Below the pieces are notes generated by a model, which was given only the letters and a program-made list of their open reading frames with translations, ran no database searches and was not told the DNA's origin. Shown here in pieces: positions 9,219-18,733 of a stretch of DNA of 64,000 nucleotides. Every line of letters starts with the position of its first letter. The stretch's first letter is position 1. The stretch spans positions 1-64,000 of the forward strand of contig BQIV01000024.1 of NCBI GenBank assembly GCA_021604005.1, in the 5' to 3' direction. The DNA comes from Nitrospirales bacterium. Its GTDB lineage: Bacteria > Nitrospirota > Nitrospiria > Nitrospirales > UBA8639. The translations under genes were made by a program, and so were the position numbers.

Positions 9219-9924
9219 CTAATTGCCTGTTCACCTGCCTAGGCAGGAAGCTACAACTGTTCGGCCTTTCTAGCCCACATAACTCTGACGACGTAGGCTG
9301 AGATTGTGAGGTTCCACACTACAGGTCGAAGGCTACGCCATATAACCCTATACTTAGGAGTAGCAGGGGTTTTACTACAAAACAACAACTCGACAGAGTT
9401 CGCTCCCCCGGCATTCTTTGCAATCTTCCAGCATCGTCATTACATCAAAAGTTTAGAGCATGCTAAATCTCGACTTGCTTTCAATTTCCTCAAAATTTCT
9501 TTCACAATCTTCTTATGGCAAAGCCTTGTCCCAACGGTTCGCTAACTGAACGTTGTATGTTGGCGGGATGATGCCCTTTCTTTTTATAAAAGTTTTCAGA
9601 TGAACCTTCATGAACCCCTGTGGCCCTGATTCTTTTGAACGTCAATGAGCACTCTTGGCACCACAAAGAGATCAAGACTTTTCTTGTGTAGTAGCAACCA
9701 GTGGTTTTTGGTGTTTCCATCGGTAGTCCTTATTCAATAACCTATGGTAATCACTGGGTGATGTTGGTGTAGGGGCATCCATAGCGGTACAGGTAACGTC
9801 AACAACGTGCACGGATAATGGATCGTTTTCCACCTCATAGTACCTATGTCCTGTCCTGCCTCTAAACACGCGGATAAAAAAGCAATAAGGCTATTGTGTC
9901 TCCATCGAACTTTCTTATGACAGA
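9219..9924. other. 706-base stretch without a recognised gene
   Basis: The only marked structure is the 14-base palindrome CCTGCCTAGGCAGG at 9234-9247 just after exbB, a possible transcription stop. Minus-strand frames at 9502-9720 and 9672-9869 are short, lack a ribosome site and resemble nothing I can name. No exbD-like sequence was found in any frame. Confidence 0.5.
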
Positions 9925-11388
9925 ATGAACGGCTCATATATGCACAATCACTACGATATCGGGAACGCCAACAAGACACCTGTCTATCATACGTCTCTTT
10001 GCTATCTCTCCCTACTCTTCATGACCCTGGTTGCCTGCCTGGTGTCATATTCACTCGCTGAGGCTGGACTTACTCATTCACCAGCACCACTCTCTGTTCA
10101 GACAGTCTATGAAATTACTAACGGGCAATGGTTTGACGGAGAGACCTTTCAACGCATGACGTTTTATGCCAAGGATGGGCATTTGACCAAGACTCGCCCC
10201 GCAGTTGTCGATGAGGTGATCAATCTCGATGGTGGGTTCGTTCTTCCACCATTCGGAGAAGCCCATACCCATAAGGTCGAAGGTCCATGGAACATTGAGC
10301 AGGCGGTTGTGACGTACTTGAAGCACGGAGTCTTCTATGTCAAGAATCCGAACAGTATTAGAACATTCACTGAACAGATCAGAGGATCAATAAACATCCC
10401 CCAAAGCATCGACGTGACGTTCGCTCATGCGGGACTGACTTCAAGCATGGGGCATCCCGTAGCACTTTACGAGGATTTTCTTCGTGTTCACCGTTATGAA
10501 CCGTTTATCGGCCAAAAGAAACGGGGGTGGTTTAAGGGTCGTGGGTATTTCACGATCGATTCGAAGGAAGATTTTGACCTTAAGTGGCCCAGAATTTTGT
10601 TGGGCAAACCAGATTTTCTCAAAATTTATGTTGGCCATTCGATGCCCTCGGACGCAACGCACACTTCTACGACACCATACTTTCGCCAAGGGCTCAAGCC
10701 TGACCTCATTCCTCTCATTGTCAAACGTGCTCATGAACATGGGTTACGAGTGTCTGCACACGTCGAAACGGCTGATGATTTTCGTGAAGCCGTGCTGGGC
10801 GGCGTTGATGAAATCGCTCACACACCTGGCTGGTATCTTCCGGACAAGGAGTTGGCTGCAAGAACGGTCCTGCAGAAACAGGACGCCGAATTGGCTGCCC
10901 GTCATAACGTCACGGTCGTCACGACGACGGTGGCAAGTTTATTCCCACCTTCTGGGCATCATCAGCCTTCTCATGCAAAACCGCATTCTCATGCGTCGAA
11001 TAGCTTGACGAAACACCAAAAGGCAACCTTGAAACACCATCAACACATAATCCGAGATGTCCTGAGCCAGAACCTTCGACTCCTGCACGGACAAGGGGTC
11101 AACCTTGCCATTGGGAGTGACCATGCCGAGACCTCGCTTGCCGAAGCACTCTTCCTTCATCAGTTGGGCATCTTTCATAACCTCACATTGCTCAAACTAT
11201 GGTGTGAGAATACAGCAGAAACCATTTTCCCACATCGAAAAATTGGCAAACTTGAGGAAGGATATGAGGCGAGTTTTATTGTACTGCCAGACAATCCGAT
11301 TCAAAACTTTCAAGAAGTCCGCCATATAAGCTTTCGCATGAAACAAGGCAGACCTCTATTGGCCAATAGTAGCTTCGATGCACAGTAA
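9925..11388 (+). CDS. Exported amidohydrolase-family protein with His-rich insertion
   Basis: A 487-residue protein with an N-terminal hydrophobic segment (LSLLFMTLVACLVSYSLAEA), so probably exported or lipid-anchored. The metal-dependent amidohydrolase fold is seen in GGFVLPPFGEAHTHKVEGP (the HxH metal pair), a conserved lysine in FLKIYVGHSMP, GLRVSAHVETADDF and EIAHTPGW (two further histidines), and NLAIGSDHAETS (the catalytic aspartate). A histidine-rich stretch (HHQPSHAKPHSHA, then KHHQH) is inserted before the last part. It leads a plus-strand series with two TonB receptors. The substrate is unknown; the His-rich stretch suggests contact with a metal. Confidence 0.75.
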   Translation: MNGSYMHNHYDIGNANKTPVYHTSLCYLSLLFMTLVACLVSYSLAEAGLTHSPAPLSVQTVYEITNGQWFDGETFQRMTFYAKDGHLTKTRPAVVDEVINLDGGFVLPPFGEAHTHKVEGPWNIEQAVVTYLKHGVFYVKNPNSIRTFTEQIRGSINIPQSIDVTFAHAGLTSSMGHPVALYEDFLRVHRYEPFIGQKKRGWFKGRGYFTIDSKEDFDLKWPRILLGKPDFLKIYVGHSMPSDATHTSTTPYFRQGLKPDLIPLIVKRAHEHGLRVSAHVETADDFREAVLGGVDEIAHTPGWYLPDKELAARTVLQKQDAELAARHNVTVVTTTVASLFPPSGHHQPSHAKPHSHASNSLTKHQKATLKHHQHIIRDVLSQNLRLLHGQGVNLAIGSDHAETSLAEALFLHQLGIFHNLTLLKLWCENTAETIFPHRKIGKLEEGYEASFIVLPDNPIQNFQEVRHISFRMKQGRPLLANSSFDAQ

Positions 11389-11459
11389 CACACGATTATT
11401 CATCATCAGCATTCGCGATAACACGTGACTCTCGTTCCTCACAGGAAAGGATCGTCCGC

Positions 11460-13679
11460 ATGTTCAGAGGATTTGTTCGAACCTGTTCTACCAGGTATGA
11501 CTTGTTCACTATTGGTACGCTCCTCACGCTTCTTTGGGGAATCCCTGCGTTCGCCGCTCCATCAATGGAAACAGAGACCAGAACGGTTGAGACGCTGCCA
11601 ACGGTATTCGTCGAAGGCAAACACATTGAAAATATTGACGTCGTCAAGGAGGAACTGGCACGTCGTCCCGGAAGTGTGGCATTGATTGAAGAAAAAGAAA
11701 TACAAGAATCTCGAGGGCTCAACCTGAACGATGTCTTACAATTCGTTCCTGGTGTTCGATTTCAAACCCGTTTTGGCGCCGACGAAGGGCAATTTCAAAT
11801 TCGCGGAACTTCTCTTCGAAATAATTTTCACCATCGAGGTATTAACATTCTCATCAATGGAATCTATTTTGGAGATGCCGATGGATTTTCAGACTTTGAG
11901 TCAATCGACCTTCTTGCGTATGAACGCATCGAAGTCTACAAAGGTGCGAATGCACTGCGGTATGGCGCCAATACGATTGGCGGTGCCATCAACTTCGTTC
12001 CCCGAACCGGATACAATGCCTCATTGTTACAAGTCAGACTCCAAGGTGGAAGTTTTGGACTCGTCATGGGACAAGTTTCGAGCGGATACGTAACCAAGCC
12101 ATTCAAGATTGGACACATGGATGCCGTCGCCGATTATTACATCAGCGCATCGGGCAGTCATCAGGATGGCTATCAAGATAATAGCCAACAAGATAGGCAA
12201 CGACTCAACGCCAACATTGGATTGAAAATTGGCACCCATCAGGAAATCCGTGCCTATATATTAGGAGGCGTCGTGGCTGAACGCATTCCTGGATCTTTAA
12301 CGAAGGCACAATTAGAAAGAAACGATCAGCAGGCCAATACATTGGGTGGCATTAGTCCCTTTGCTTGTGGCCCCAATCAAGCCTGTAAATATGGCCGATA
12401 TTACAACTTAATCCGAACGGGGATCGCCTATCGGAACGAATTCACCACTAATCAATTTTTTGAAATTATTCCCTATTACTCCTATCAGTATGTCGATCAT
12501 CCCATTTTCCAAACGATTGTCCAGGACAACTATAATGTGGGTGGAGAAATTCGCTATAGCAATACCAATCCTCTATTGGGTCATGACAATGTGTTCATTA
12601 TCGGTCATCAACCACGATACGGAGATACTAATCAACGACGGTTTGTGAACAATTTCGGGAATCGCGGAACACAGACGCAAAACCTCAGTTTACAGACCAC
12701 TAACTTTGGGACCTATTTGGAAAACCAATTCAATGTCACCGAAGATTTCATTTTCATTGCAGGAGGCCGTTGGGATTACAGTATTCGAGAAGGCCGGAAT
12801 CAGCTCTTCAGCCCATTTACAGGCGGCATGACCAGCAGCCGAACTGACCTTCGGCAATTCAATGCCATTACCCCGAAAGTCGGATTTTCTTACCAAACCA
12901 CCCCAACGTCTCAAATCTACGGAAATGTCAGCCGAGGATACGAGCCTCCAATTAATTTAGAGTTAACCTCTTCCGTCAACCCTGATGGGTCGACTCCAAC
13001 CAGCGCGTTCCTTTCACTTGATGCACAACGAGCATGGCAATTTGAACTTGGCACACGCGGTACCACCGCCGATCATCGCATCACTTGGGATATCACGGTA
13101 TTCGACCTGGAAATGCAAAAAGAAATCATCGCCTCTAATATTAACAATCAAGGCACCTTTCAGAATGCCAAAGGCACCAGGCATACAGGTGTCGAAGTTG
13201 GAGGGAGCCTTGTCGTAGCCAATGGGTTGCTGACTCCTGGACCCAAAAATCAAAGTGACACGATCACAGTACGGTCCGCCTATACATGGTCGCTATTCAA
13301 ATTTACGGACGATGTGATTGGAGGAGGCTCCGTCGTAGCCAAAAAAGGCAATCGAGTTCCAGGAGCACCAGAACATTTTCTCACAGGTGAGGTACGATAT
13401 GACCATCCGGCAGGATTTTGGATTGCACCAAACTTCGAATGGTCAATGACTGGATTTTATGTGGACTCACTCAATACCACGAAGAACCCACCCTACTTCA
13501 TCACCAATCTTCGCTTAGGCTATGCCTATAACGACAACCTTTCGTTTTTTGCCGAAGGACGGAATTTAACCGATCAAACCTATGCCGGAGCCGTCGTCGT
13601 CAATGACTCTTTAGGCCGCTTCTTTAATCCAGGGCAGGGCATCAGTGGATTTGGCGGGGTCGAATGGAAGTTTAACTAA
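11460..13679 (+). CDS. TonB-dependent outer-membrane receptor (FecA-like, no STN domain)
   Basis: A 739-residue receptor. A signal peptide ends near GIPAFAA, and a TonB box (ETLPTVFVEG) follows directly, so there is no signalling domain. The plug shows SVALIEEKEIQESRGLNLND, FQIRGTSLRN and IEVYKGANALRYGANTIGG, and the barrel ends FGGVEWKFN. The plug resembles receptors for ferric dicitrate or other small metal chelates. It lies 71 bases after the amidohydrolase gene and 115 bases before the BNR protein. The ligand is not deducible; the context suggests a metal complex. Confidence 0.87.
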   Translation: MFRGFVRTCSTRYDLFTIGTLLTLLWGIPAFAAPSMETETRTVETLPTVFVEGKHIENIDVVKEELARRPGSVALIEEKEIQESRGLNLNDVLQFVPGVRFQTRFGADEGQFQIRGTSLRNNFHHRGINILINGIYFGDADGFSDFESIDLLAYERIEVYKGANALRYGANTIGGAINFVPRTGYNASLLQVRLQGGSFGLVMGQVSSGYVTKPFKIGHMDAVADYYISASGSHQDGYQDNSQQDRQRLNANIGLKIGTHQEIRAYILGGVVAERIPGSLTKAQLERNDQQANTLGGISPFACGPNQACKYGRYYNLIRTGIAYRNEFTTNQFFEIIPYYSYQYVDHPIFQTIVQDNYNVGGEIRYSNTNPLLGHDNVFIIGHQPRYGDTNQRRFVNNFGNRGTQTQNLSLQTTNFGTYLENQFNVTEDFIFIAGGRWDYSIREGRNQLFSPFTGGMTSSRTDLRQFNAITPKVGFSYQTTPTSQIYGNVSRGYEPPINLELTSSVNPDGSTPTSAFLSLDAQRAWQFELGTRGTTADHRITWDITVFDLEMQKEIIASNINNQGTFQNAKGTRHTGVEVGGSLVVANGLLTPGPKNQSDTITVRSAYTWSLFKFTDDVIGGGSVVAKKGNRVPGAPEHFLTGEVRYDHPAGFWIAPNFEWSMTGFYVDSLNTTKNPPYFITNLRLGYAYNDNLSFFAEGRNLTDQTYAGAVVVNDSLGRFFNPGQGISGFGGVEWKFN

Positions 13680-13794
13680 TACCTCGGATGGAAATATTGC
13701 TGGAATGACCAATAAAACATTCTTCAGAGTACCAGTAGTGACGATGAAATCTTCGTGAGTAAGGAACACAACCATTGCAATATGAAAGTTATAT

Positions 13795-15066
13795 ATGAAC
13801 ATGAAAAATACTAAAAACATTTTCATACAAGTTATGGTGACCAGCACGGTCGTGTTTTTATGGTTCAGTTTTACCTTGGTAGCCAGAGCTGAAACAACCC
13901 ATGAGCTATTACTTGGACAACAACTCTCCATCAACCATGGATCGAAAAAAGTCTCGGGGGCGGCGATTGAGATTGATGAAGAAGGTGTTCGCCATCTAGC
14001 TTGGTACGAAGCAGGGAAGGATCGGCATGAACTGCTGTATGTCTCCATCCCACCGAACGTGGACACAGTTCCTTCTACCGTTCATGTGAACACAAACGGG
14101 CCATCTGTAGCAGCGATTCACCAATCTCCGGGCTTAGCGATAGGAACTACAGGTGAAGTGTATCTCTCCTGGACGTCACCGCAATCACCACTTTCGAAAA
14201 ATCCGTTTGCCAGTACACTCCGACTCAGCACGTCGAAAGACCAAGGGCAGACATTCTCCACGCCGATTACCGTCAATGATGATGCGACGCCCACGAGTCA
14301 TACGTTTGATAATCTGTGCGTCGATCCGAAGGGAGCTGTGCATTTTGCTTGGATTGATGAACGCACAGGAAAACGGCAGCCAAAAACCTACGTCACCCGC
14401 TCACTTGATCAGGGCCAGAGCGTCGCAAAAAACCTGCAGTTGGAAGGAAACACCTGTGTCTGTTGCCGCACAGCCTTAACCTCGGCGGCAAACGGTACAG
14501 TCTATGTGGCTTGGAGACAAATCATAGATGACAAGTTTCGGGAGACCGTCGTGGCCCGTTCAAAGGATGGTGGACAAACCTATTCATCACCTGTGATCGT
14601 CGGGAATGACCAGTGGAACTTCCCTGGATGCCCGCACCGACCAGCTACGATCTCGGTCGATGGCCAAGGGCGTCTGTACGTGACATGGTACACCGAAGGC
14701 CCTGATGATGTTCCGGGTATCTATCTCGCCATGTCCGACGACGAGGGGCAAACCTTCTCTCCTCGAAAGAAGCTCAATGTCTCGACCAGCACATTTCCAG
14801 ACAAGCCACAAATGGCGGTTGATCCCTTGGGTCGTGTCCTGGTTGTTTGGGAGGAACTGTCACCCGTTCGGCATGAAATCTTTTTATCGTACTCCCTCGA
14901 TCGTGGTCTCACTTTCAGTCCACCTCAAAAGTTGAATGCTGCCAAGGCTCAACACCCTGCGATTGCGGTCAATCAACGAGGACAAGGGGTCGTATCGTGG
15001 GTGGAGCATGCCTTTCCCAATAATGTGATGATCGTTCAGGACCTCAAATTCCTCAATCATAAGTAA
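13795..15066 (+). CDS. Exported BNR/Asp-box (sialidase-like beta-propeller) protein with CVCCR motif
   Basis: A 423-residue protein with a signal peptide (residues 1 to about 34, ending LVARAET). At least four Asp-box repeats are visible: SKDQGQTF, SKDGGQTY, SDDEGQTF and SLDRGLTF, plus a weaker SLDQGQ, which predicts a six-bladed propeller. I do not see a convincing arginine triad, so true sialidase activity is doubtful. Between blades lies NTCVCCRTAL, a cysteine cluster suited to binding copper, another metal or a thioredoxin partner. The TlpA gene starts 12 bases after its stop, which supports a redox or metal link. Confidence 0.75.
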   Translation: MNMKNTKNIFIQVMVTSTVVFLWFSFTLVARAETTHELLLGQQLSINHGSKKVSGAAIEIDEEGVRHLAWYEAGKDRHELLYVSIPPNVDTVPSTVHVNTNGPSVAAIHQSPGLAIGTTGEVYLSWTSPQSPLSKNPFASTLRLSTSKDQGQTFSTPITVNDDATPTSHTFDNLCVDPKGAVHFAWIDERTGKRQPKTYVTRSLDQGQSVAKNLQLEGNTCVCCRTALTSAANGTVYVAWRQIIDDKFRETVVARSKDGGQTYSSPVIVGNDQWNFPGCPHRPATISVDGQGRLYVTWYTEGPDDVPGIYLAMSDDEGQTFSPRKKLNVSTSTFPDKPQMAVDPLGRVLVVWEELSPVRHEIFLSYSLDRGLTFSPPQKLNAAKAQHPAIAVNQRGQGVVSWVEHAFPNNVMIVQDLKFLNHK

Positions 15067-15078
15067 CCTAGGCTGTTC

Positions 15079-15627
15079 ATGCCATTTCCATACGCAAGGA
15101 CCATTCTCTTCTGCATGCTCACACCATTATTTTTGAACGTTGGGCAAATATGGGCATCGACTGACTTTGAGACGTTTCAGATCTCTCGTGAACAGGCTGG
15201 GACTCCGATGCCACCCTTTGAACTCAAAACACTGAAAGGGACCGTGGTTCGTTCCACATCGTTAAAAGGGCGCCTTGTGTTATTGAATTTCTGGGCCACG
15301 TGGTGTGGTCCGTGTAAAGACGAAATGCCAGCACTGGGTCGACTTCAGGAACAACTCCACGACGAAGACTTTCAGTTGTTGACGATCACTTCTGATCTCC
15401 AACCAGAAGCCATTAAAGCTTTCCTCAACATCCTTAGCGTTGATTTCCCCGTGCTTTTGGATGAAACGCAAGACGTCTCACGGACCTATATGGCTCAGGC
15501 ACTTCCACTGTCTGTCTTGATCGGAAAAGATGGGCGGATCATTGGTAGAGCCATGGGCCCTCGTGCCTGGGACGACCTAGCGATGATCGCTTTCATGAAA
15601 CTCCTGCTGAGTCAGTCGGCTCGATGA
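15079..15627 (+). CDS. TlpA/ResA-like periplasmic thioredoxin
   Basis: A 182-residue exported thiol-disulfide protein: signal segment to about residue 25, then PMPPFELKTLKGT, the redox motif WATWCGPCKDEMP (Trp-Cys-Gly-Pro-Cys), and VSRTYMAQALPLSVLIGKDG with the cis-proline loop. This class keeps cysteines of periplasmic cytochromes or copper proteins reduced. The neighbouring protein with a CVCCR motif is an obvious candidate client. It is 12 bases downstream of that gene and overlaps the next small frame by four bases (ATGA), so the three probably form one transcript. Confidence 0.85.
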   Translation: MPFPYARTILFCMLTPLFLNVGQIWASTDFETFQISREQAGTPMPPFELKTLKGTVVRSTSLKGRLVLLNFWATWCGPCKDEMPALGRLQEQLHDEDFQLLTITSDLQPEAIKAFLNILSVDFPVLLDETQDVSRTYMAQALPLSVLIGKDGRIIGRAMGPRAWDDLAMIAFMKLLLSQSAR

Positions 15628-15854
15628 ACCTGTTCCTCCAGACTATGCTCCGGCTGTTTATTGTGTGGCTATTCTTGCTCACAGGCGTCACGGCGTTTTG
15701 CGCCACGGCGCATGCGGACCTCGGCACGACCCACAGCCACCACCAATTATCGCATCTATCGATTTGCTTTGTTGCCTGTCAGGTGGGTTTTGACTCCGGC
15801 ACAGCTATACCATTCCGGGGCTGGCGAGTATTGTCCTGCCCCATCGTTTCGTGA
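15624..15854 (+). CDS. Small exported His/Cys-containing protein, possibly frameshifted
   Basis: A 76-codon frame starting in an ATGA overlap with the tlpA-like gene. It has a clear signal peptide (LRLFIVWLFLLTGVTAFCATAHA) followed by GTTHSHHQLSHLSICFVAC. The outline recalls DUF2946-type small metal-associated proteins, but the match is by layout only. After about 15800 coding character seems to move to another frame reading PGLASIVLPHRF and closing QPCRAPPI, so an indel may separate the two halves. Its position in a cluster with a His-rich hydrolase and a Cys-rich propeller suits metal binding. Confidence 0.45.
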   Translation: MNLFLQTMLRLFIVWLFLLTGVTAFCATAHADLGTTHSHHQLSHLSICFVACQVGFDSGTAIPFRGWRVLSCPIVS

Positions 15855-15997
15855 CTTTTTACTCACCTCACGTTTCGTGGGGTACGGGTTCTGTGGTCTT
15901 CCAACCGTGTCGAGCTCCTCCAATTTAATTCTCGATCCGTTCAAGTATCAGACGATTTCTTTTCTCGAAATCTCTACTCTAGAGGAGGGTTCTACGC

Positions 15998-18226
15998 ATG
16001 TGTCAATTTTTGGTCTGTTCACGACTGTCCATTCTCATCACCATATTGCTGACAAGTCAGCCCCTGTGCTTCGTTGCCGTTACTGTAGCAGCCGACGTTG
16101 ACACCTCACATGTTGATACACAACAGAAAGACCTACAGACAACACACCAACCTGAGATCGAAACGCTTGACCCCGTCGTCGTCACTGCCACTCGTACTCC
16201 TAAAGCCATGACTCAAGTTCCCGGCGCCGTGACGGCAATCAATCAAAAACAACTTCTGCAAGCCAATCCGGCAACTGGAATTGATGAAACACTACGAGCG
16301 GTACCGGGAGTCTATGCAGAACGACGTTTCGGTCCTGATGACGTGCGCATTTCCATTCGAGGCACCGGACAACGCGCGACATTTGGAACTCGTGGAGTTC
16401 GGGTTCTTATTGATGGGATTCCACTCACAGAACCAGATGGGCAAACACGGTTGGAGCCGATTGACCTTGACGCGATTTCTCGCGTTGAAGTACTGCGTGG
16501 CCCTAATTCGGCCCTGTATGGAAATGCCTCAGCAGGCGTTATCAATTATGTCATTGAAGAAGGTTCAAGTGACAATCAATATATAGAAACTCGATTCACC
16601 TTTGGTGCCTACGACTTTTTTAAGAGCCGCATAAAGACCGCAGGTGTACTTCTCGACAATAGACTCAGCTACATGGGGAGTTATTCGTTCGTGGAATCCG
16701 ATGGCTATCGAGATCATAGTACGGTCCGCAACCAACGTTTTTTTGGAAAACTCAAATACCGCATCGATGACGAATCTGACGTCTCTCTCATTGTCACCTA
16801 TAGTCGTCCCAACATTGATATTCCTGGAAGTCTCACCAAGACTCAAGCCGAAACGAATCCACGACAAACTCAACAGACACTCCATGCCGTGCCTCCGGCG
16901 GCCTTTCCGCGTACGACACCATTTTCGTCATTTGACCCTCAGAGAAAGGATGAACGCTTTCGACCATCGTTAACCTACCGAAATCAGTTTACTCCCAATC
17001 AGGAAATCAGCTTGACCGGATTCTTTGGTACACGGGACTTGAATCATCCACTCTGCTGTTTTACCGGCAGTTTCTTGACCACGCGTCGTGTGGAATGGGG
17101 CTCGTTCGTCAAATACACGAATTCTACACCAATTTTGGGTCTACCCAATCGCCTCATCATCGGCTACGACTATCAAGATCAGAATAGCGTGAATAAAAAC
17201 TTTGATAATGTCTTGGGACGGCAAGGCACGCAGCGCGTCTACAACCAAGCCCGAACCAGTCAAGATGGATTTTATGTGCAAGACGAATTTAGCCCGTTTA
17301 AGATGATCGAATTGATTGCGGGCGTTCGATACAGCCAGGTCCGCTTTAAGATTCAAGACAATATTCCCAACGTCGGAGGAAACAGCTCAGGACGTCGCAA
17401 CTTTGCCGAGACGACCCCCATGGGAGGTATTCGCTTCTCACCTGTGGAATGGGCCAATTTTTACGGCAGTATTAGCACGGCCTTTGAAAGCCCCACGAGC
17501 ACTGAATTTCGTAACCCGAATAACGCTGCAGGCGTGGGATTCAATCCCGGAGTCAAACCCCAAAAATCAACCAACTATGAGGTCGGTATCAAAGGCACAG
17601 TAGGCGAGAGTTTTTACTATGAGATGGCAGTCTATCGCCAACGATTTCGAGATGAGCTTATTCCCTTTAATTCTCCTGGGCCGTGTTTTTTCGTCCAATG
17701 CTTTCGCAATGCCGGAAAGAGTGACCACGATGGGTTTGAACTTGGAGTCACGTACCGTCCAATTCCCGGTTTAACCTTGCAGACTGCTTATACCTACTCA
17801 GATTATCGATTTCGTACGTACACCGTGAACGGAGTGGATGTCTCAGGACGCCGCCTGCCGGGAATTCCAGAACATCGCATCGTGTTCGATACCACTTATG
17901 CGCATCCCTCGGGATTCTACGGAGGCGCTGAATGGCTTTATCAGACGGGCTATTTCATTAACGATACGAACCAAGAATCAACGGCCACTGGTGCTGCAGG
18001 AAATGATCAGAAAAACCCTTCGTATACGGTCACCAATTTGAAGGCTGGATTTAATACGATGATCGGGAGTGAATGGGAACTAGAGATTTTCTCACGCGTG
18101 GATAATATCTTTGATGCCAATTATTTCACATCGCGACTCAATCCAGGAACAAGCCCATCATTTTCGCCATTTCCAGGGCGCAATGTGTTTGGAGGATTTT
18201 CCATGCGGTATCTATTTCTTTCCTAA
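15998..18226 (+). CDS. TonB-dependent outer-membrane receptor (second in cluster)
   Basis: A 742-residue receptor preceded by a strong ribosome site (AGAGGAGGG at about 15980). After a signal region comes a TonB box (ETLDPVVVTATRTPK), a plug with VPGAVTAINQKQLLQANP, ISIRGTGQRATFGTRGVRV and VEVLRGPNSALYGNASAG, and a barrel ending FGGFSMRYLFLS. Two CC/C-rich spots (LCCFTG, GPCFFVQC) occur in predicted outer loops. It has no STN domain. It closes the cluster that starts with the amidohydrolase and may take up the same or a related ligand as the receptor at 11460. Confidence 0.87.
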   Translation: MCQFLVCSRLSILITILLTSQPLCFVAVTVAADVDTSHVDTQQKDLQTTHQPEIETLDPVVVTATRTPKAMTQVPGAVTAINQKQLLQANPATGIDETLRAVPGVYAERRFGPDDVRISIRGTGQRATFGTRGVRVLIDGIPLTEPDGQTRLEPIDLDAISRVEVLRGPNSALYGNASAGVINYVIEEGSSDNQYIETRFTFGAYDFFKSRIKTAGVLLDNRLSYMGSYSFVESDGYRDHSTVRNQRFFGKLKYRIDDESDVSLIVTYSRPNIDIPGSLTKTQAETNPRQTQQTLHAVPPAAFPRTTPFSSFDPQRKDERFRPSLTYRNQFTPNQEISLTGFFGTRDLNHPLCCFTGSFLTTRRVEWGSFVKYTNSTPILGLPNRLIIGYDYQDQNSVNKNFDNVLGRQGTQRVYNQARTSQDGFYVQDEFSPFKMIELIAGVRYSQVRFKIQDNIPNVGGNSSGRRNFAETTPMGGIRFSPVEWANFYGSISTAFESPTSTEFRNPNNAAGVGFNPGVKPQKSTNYEVGIKGTVGESFYYEMAVYRQRFRDELIPFNSPGPCFFVQCFRNAGKSDHDGFELGVTYRPIPGLTLQTAYTYSDYRFRTYTVNGVDVSGRRLPGIPEHRIVFDTTYAHPSGFYGGAEWLYQTGYFINDTNQESTATGAAGNDQKNPSYTVTNLKAGFNTMIGSEWELEIFSRVDNIFDANYFTSRLNPGTSPSFSPFPGRNVFGGFSMRYLFLS

Positions 18227-18360
18227 AGTTTACCGCACAGCATAGGGGACCGAAGATTGACAGCCAGATTGTAAAATTTCCCAGGCTGAAGGCATTTGGA
18301 CTTGCAGCCTCCTTGGCCTTCATCCTAAGCCATCTATAACTGATTCTAGGAATTTCCGTT

Positions 18361-18498
18361 TGTTGAGATATTTTATCGCGCGAAGCTCATGATATTTTCA
18401 TGTTTGGAGTGTATTTTGGATTCGCTATAGCTGAAACGTTGTACTGCACCAAGTTCGTTGTATTTTCCTCTTTAAAACGTATTTGGATTCGCTATAGC
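18361..18498 (+). repeat. Two tandem copies of a CTATAG-ended repeat
   Basis: Two head-to-tail units of about 68 bases each end in TTTGGATTCGCTATAG (18415-18430 and 18483-18498). Shared inner positions include the AGTTCGT/AGCTCAT and GTATT blocks. The same unit recurs at 48981-49136 and as an inverted pair at 59776-59961, and its end alone near 31000-31016 in reverse. Confidence 0.65.
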
Positions 18499-18538
18499 TC
18501 AAAAGACAGAAGATGTCTTCGGCAGACCGTTTCGTCAA

Positions 18539-18583
18539 GGAGTTTTGAGAATTTGCTACGCTGCATTTCTCAGGAAAACTCCT
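18539..18583. repeat. Imperfect inverted repeat
   Basis: AGGAGTTTTGAGAA at 18539 pairs with TTCTCAGGAAAACTCCT at the right end with a three-base bulge and a loop of about 14 bases. It may act as a transcription stop downstream of the receptor gene. Apart from this, the tandem repeat and the small minus-strand frame at 18734, the stretch 18227-19338 appears empty. Confidence 0.4.
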
Positions 18584-18733
18584 ATTATGATTCGTAGATA
18601 AAGTAGGGGCAGTTCAATGGATTCAAACGACTTACCGTCCATTTGATCAGCTTAACTTTCTCCTTTACCCAAATCCACACGACCTAATCCATTAGATCAC
18701 GGACCGAGTGTTCAGAGACAAACCGACCGTCTT

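Noticed and set aside
9502-9869. Minus-strand frames between exbB and the amidohydrolase gene, considered as transposase debris
   Set aside because: A few cysteines suggested a zinc ribbon, but no catalytic block or inverted ends could be found.
13795-15066. True sialidase
   Set aside because: Asp-boxes only show the propeller fold; the arginine triad and catalytic Tyr/Glu could not be placed, and the gene neighbourhood is about uptake and redox.
18361-18498. CRISPR array
   Set aside because: Only two diverged units in tandem, with no regular spacers and no cas genes in the window.
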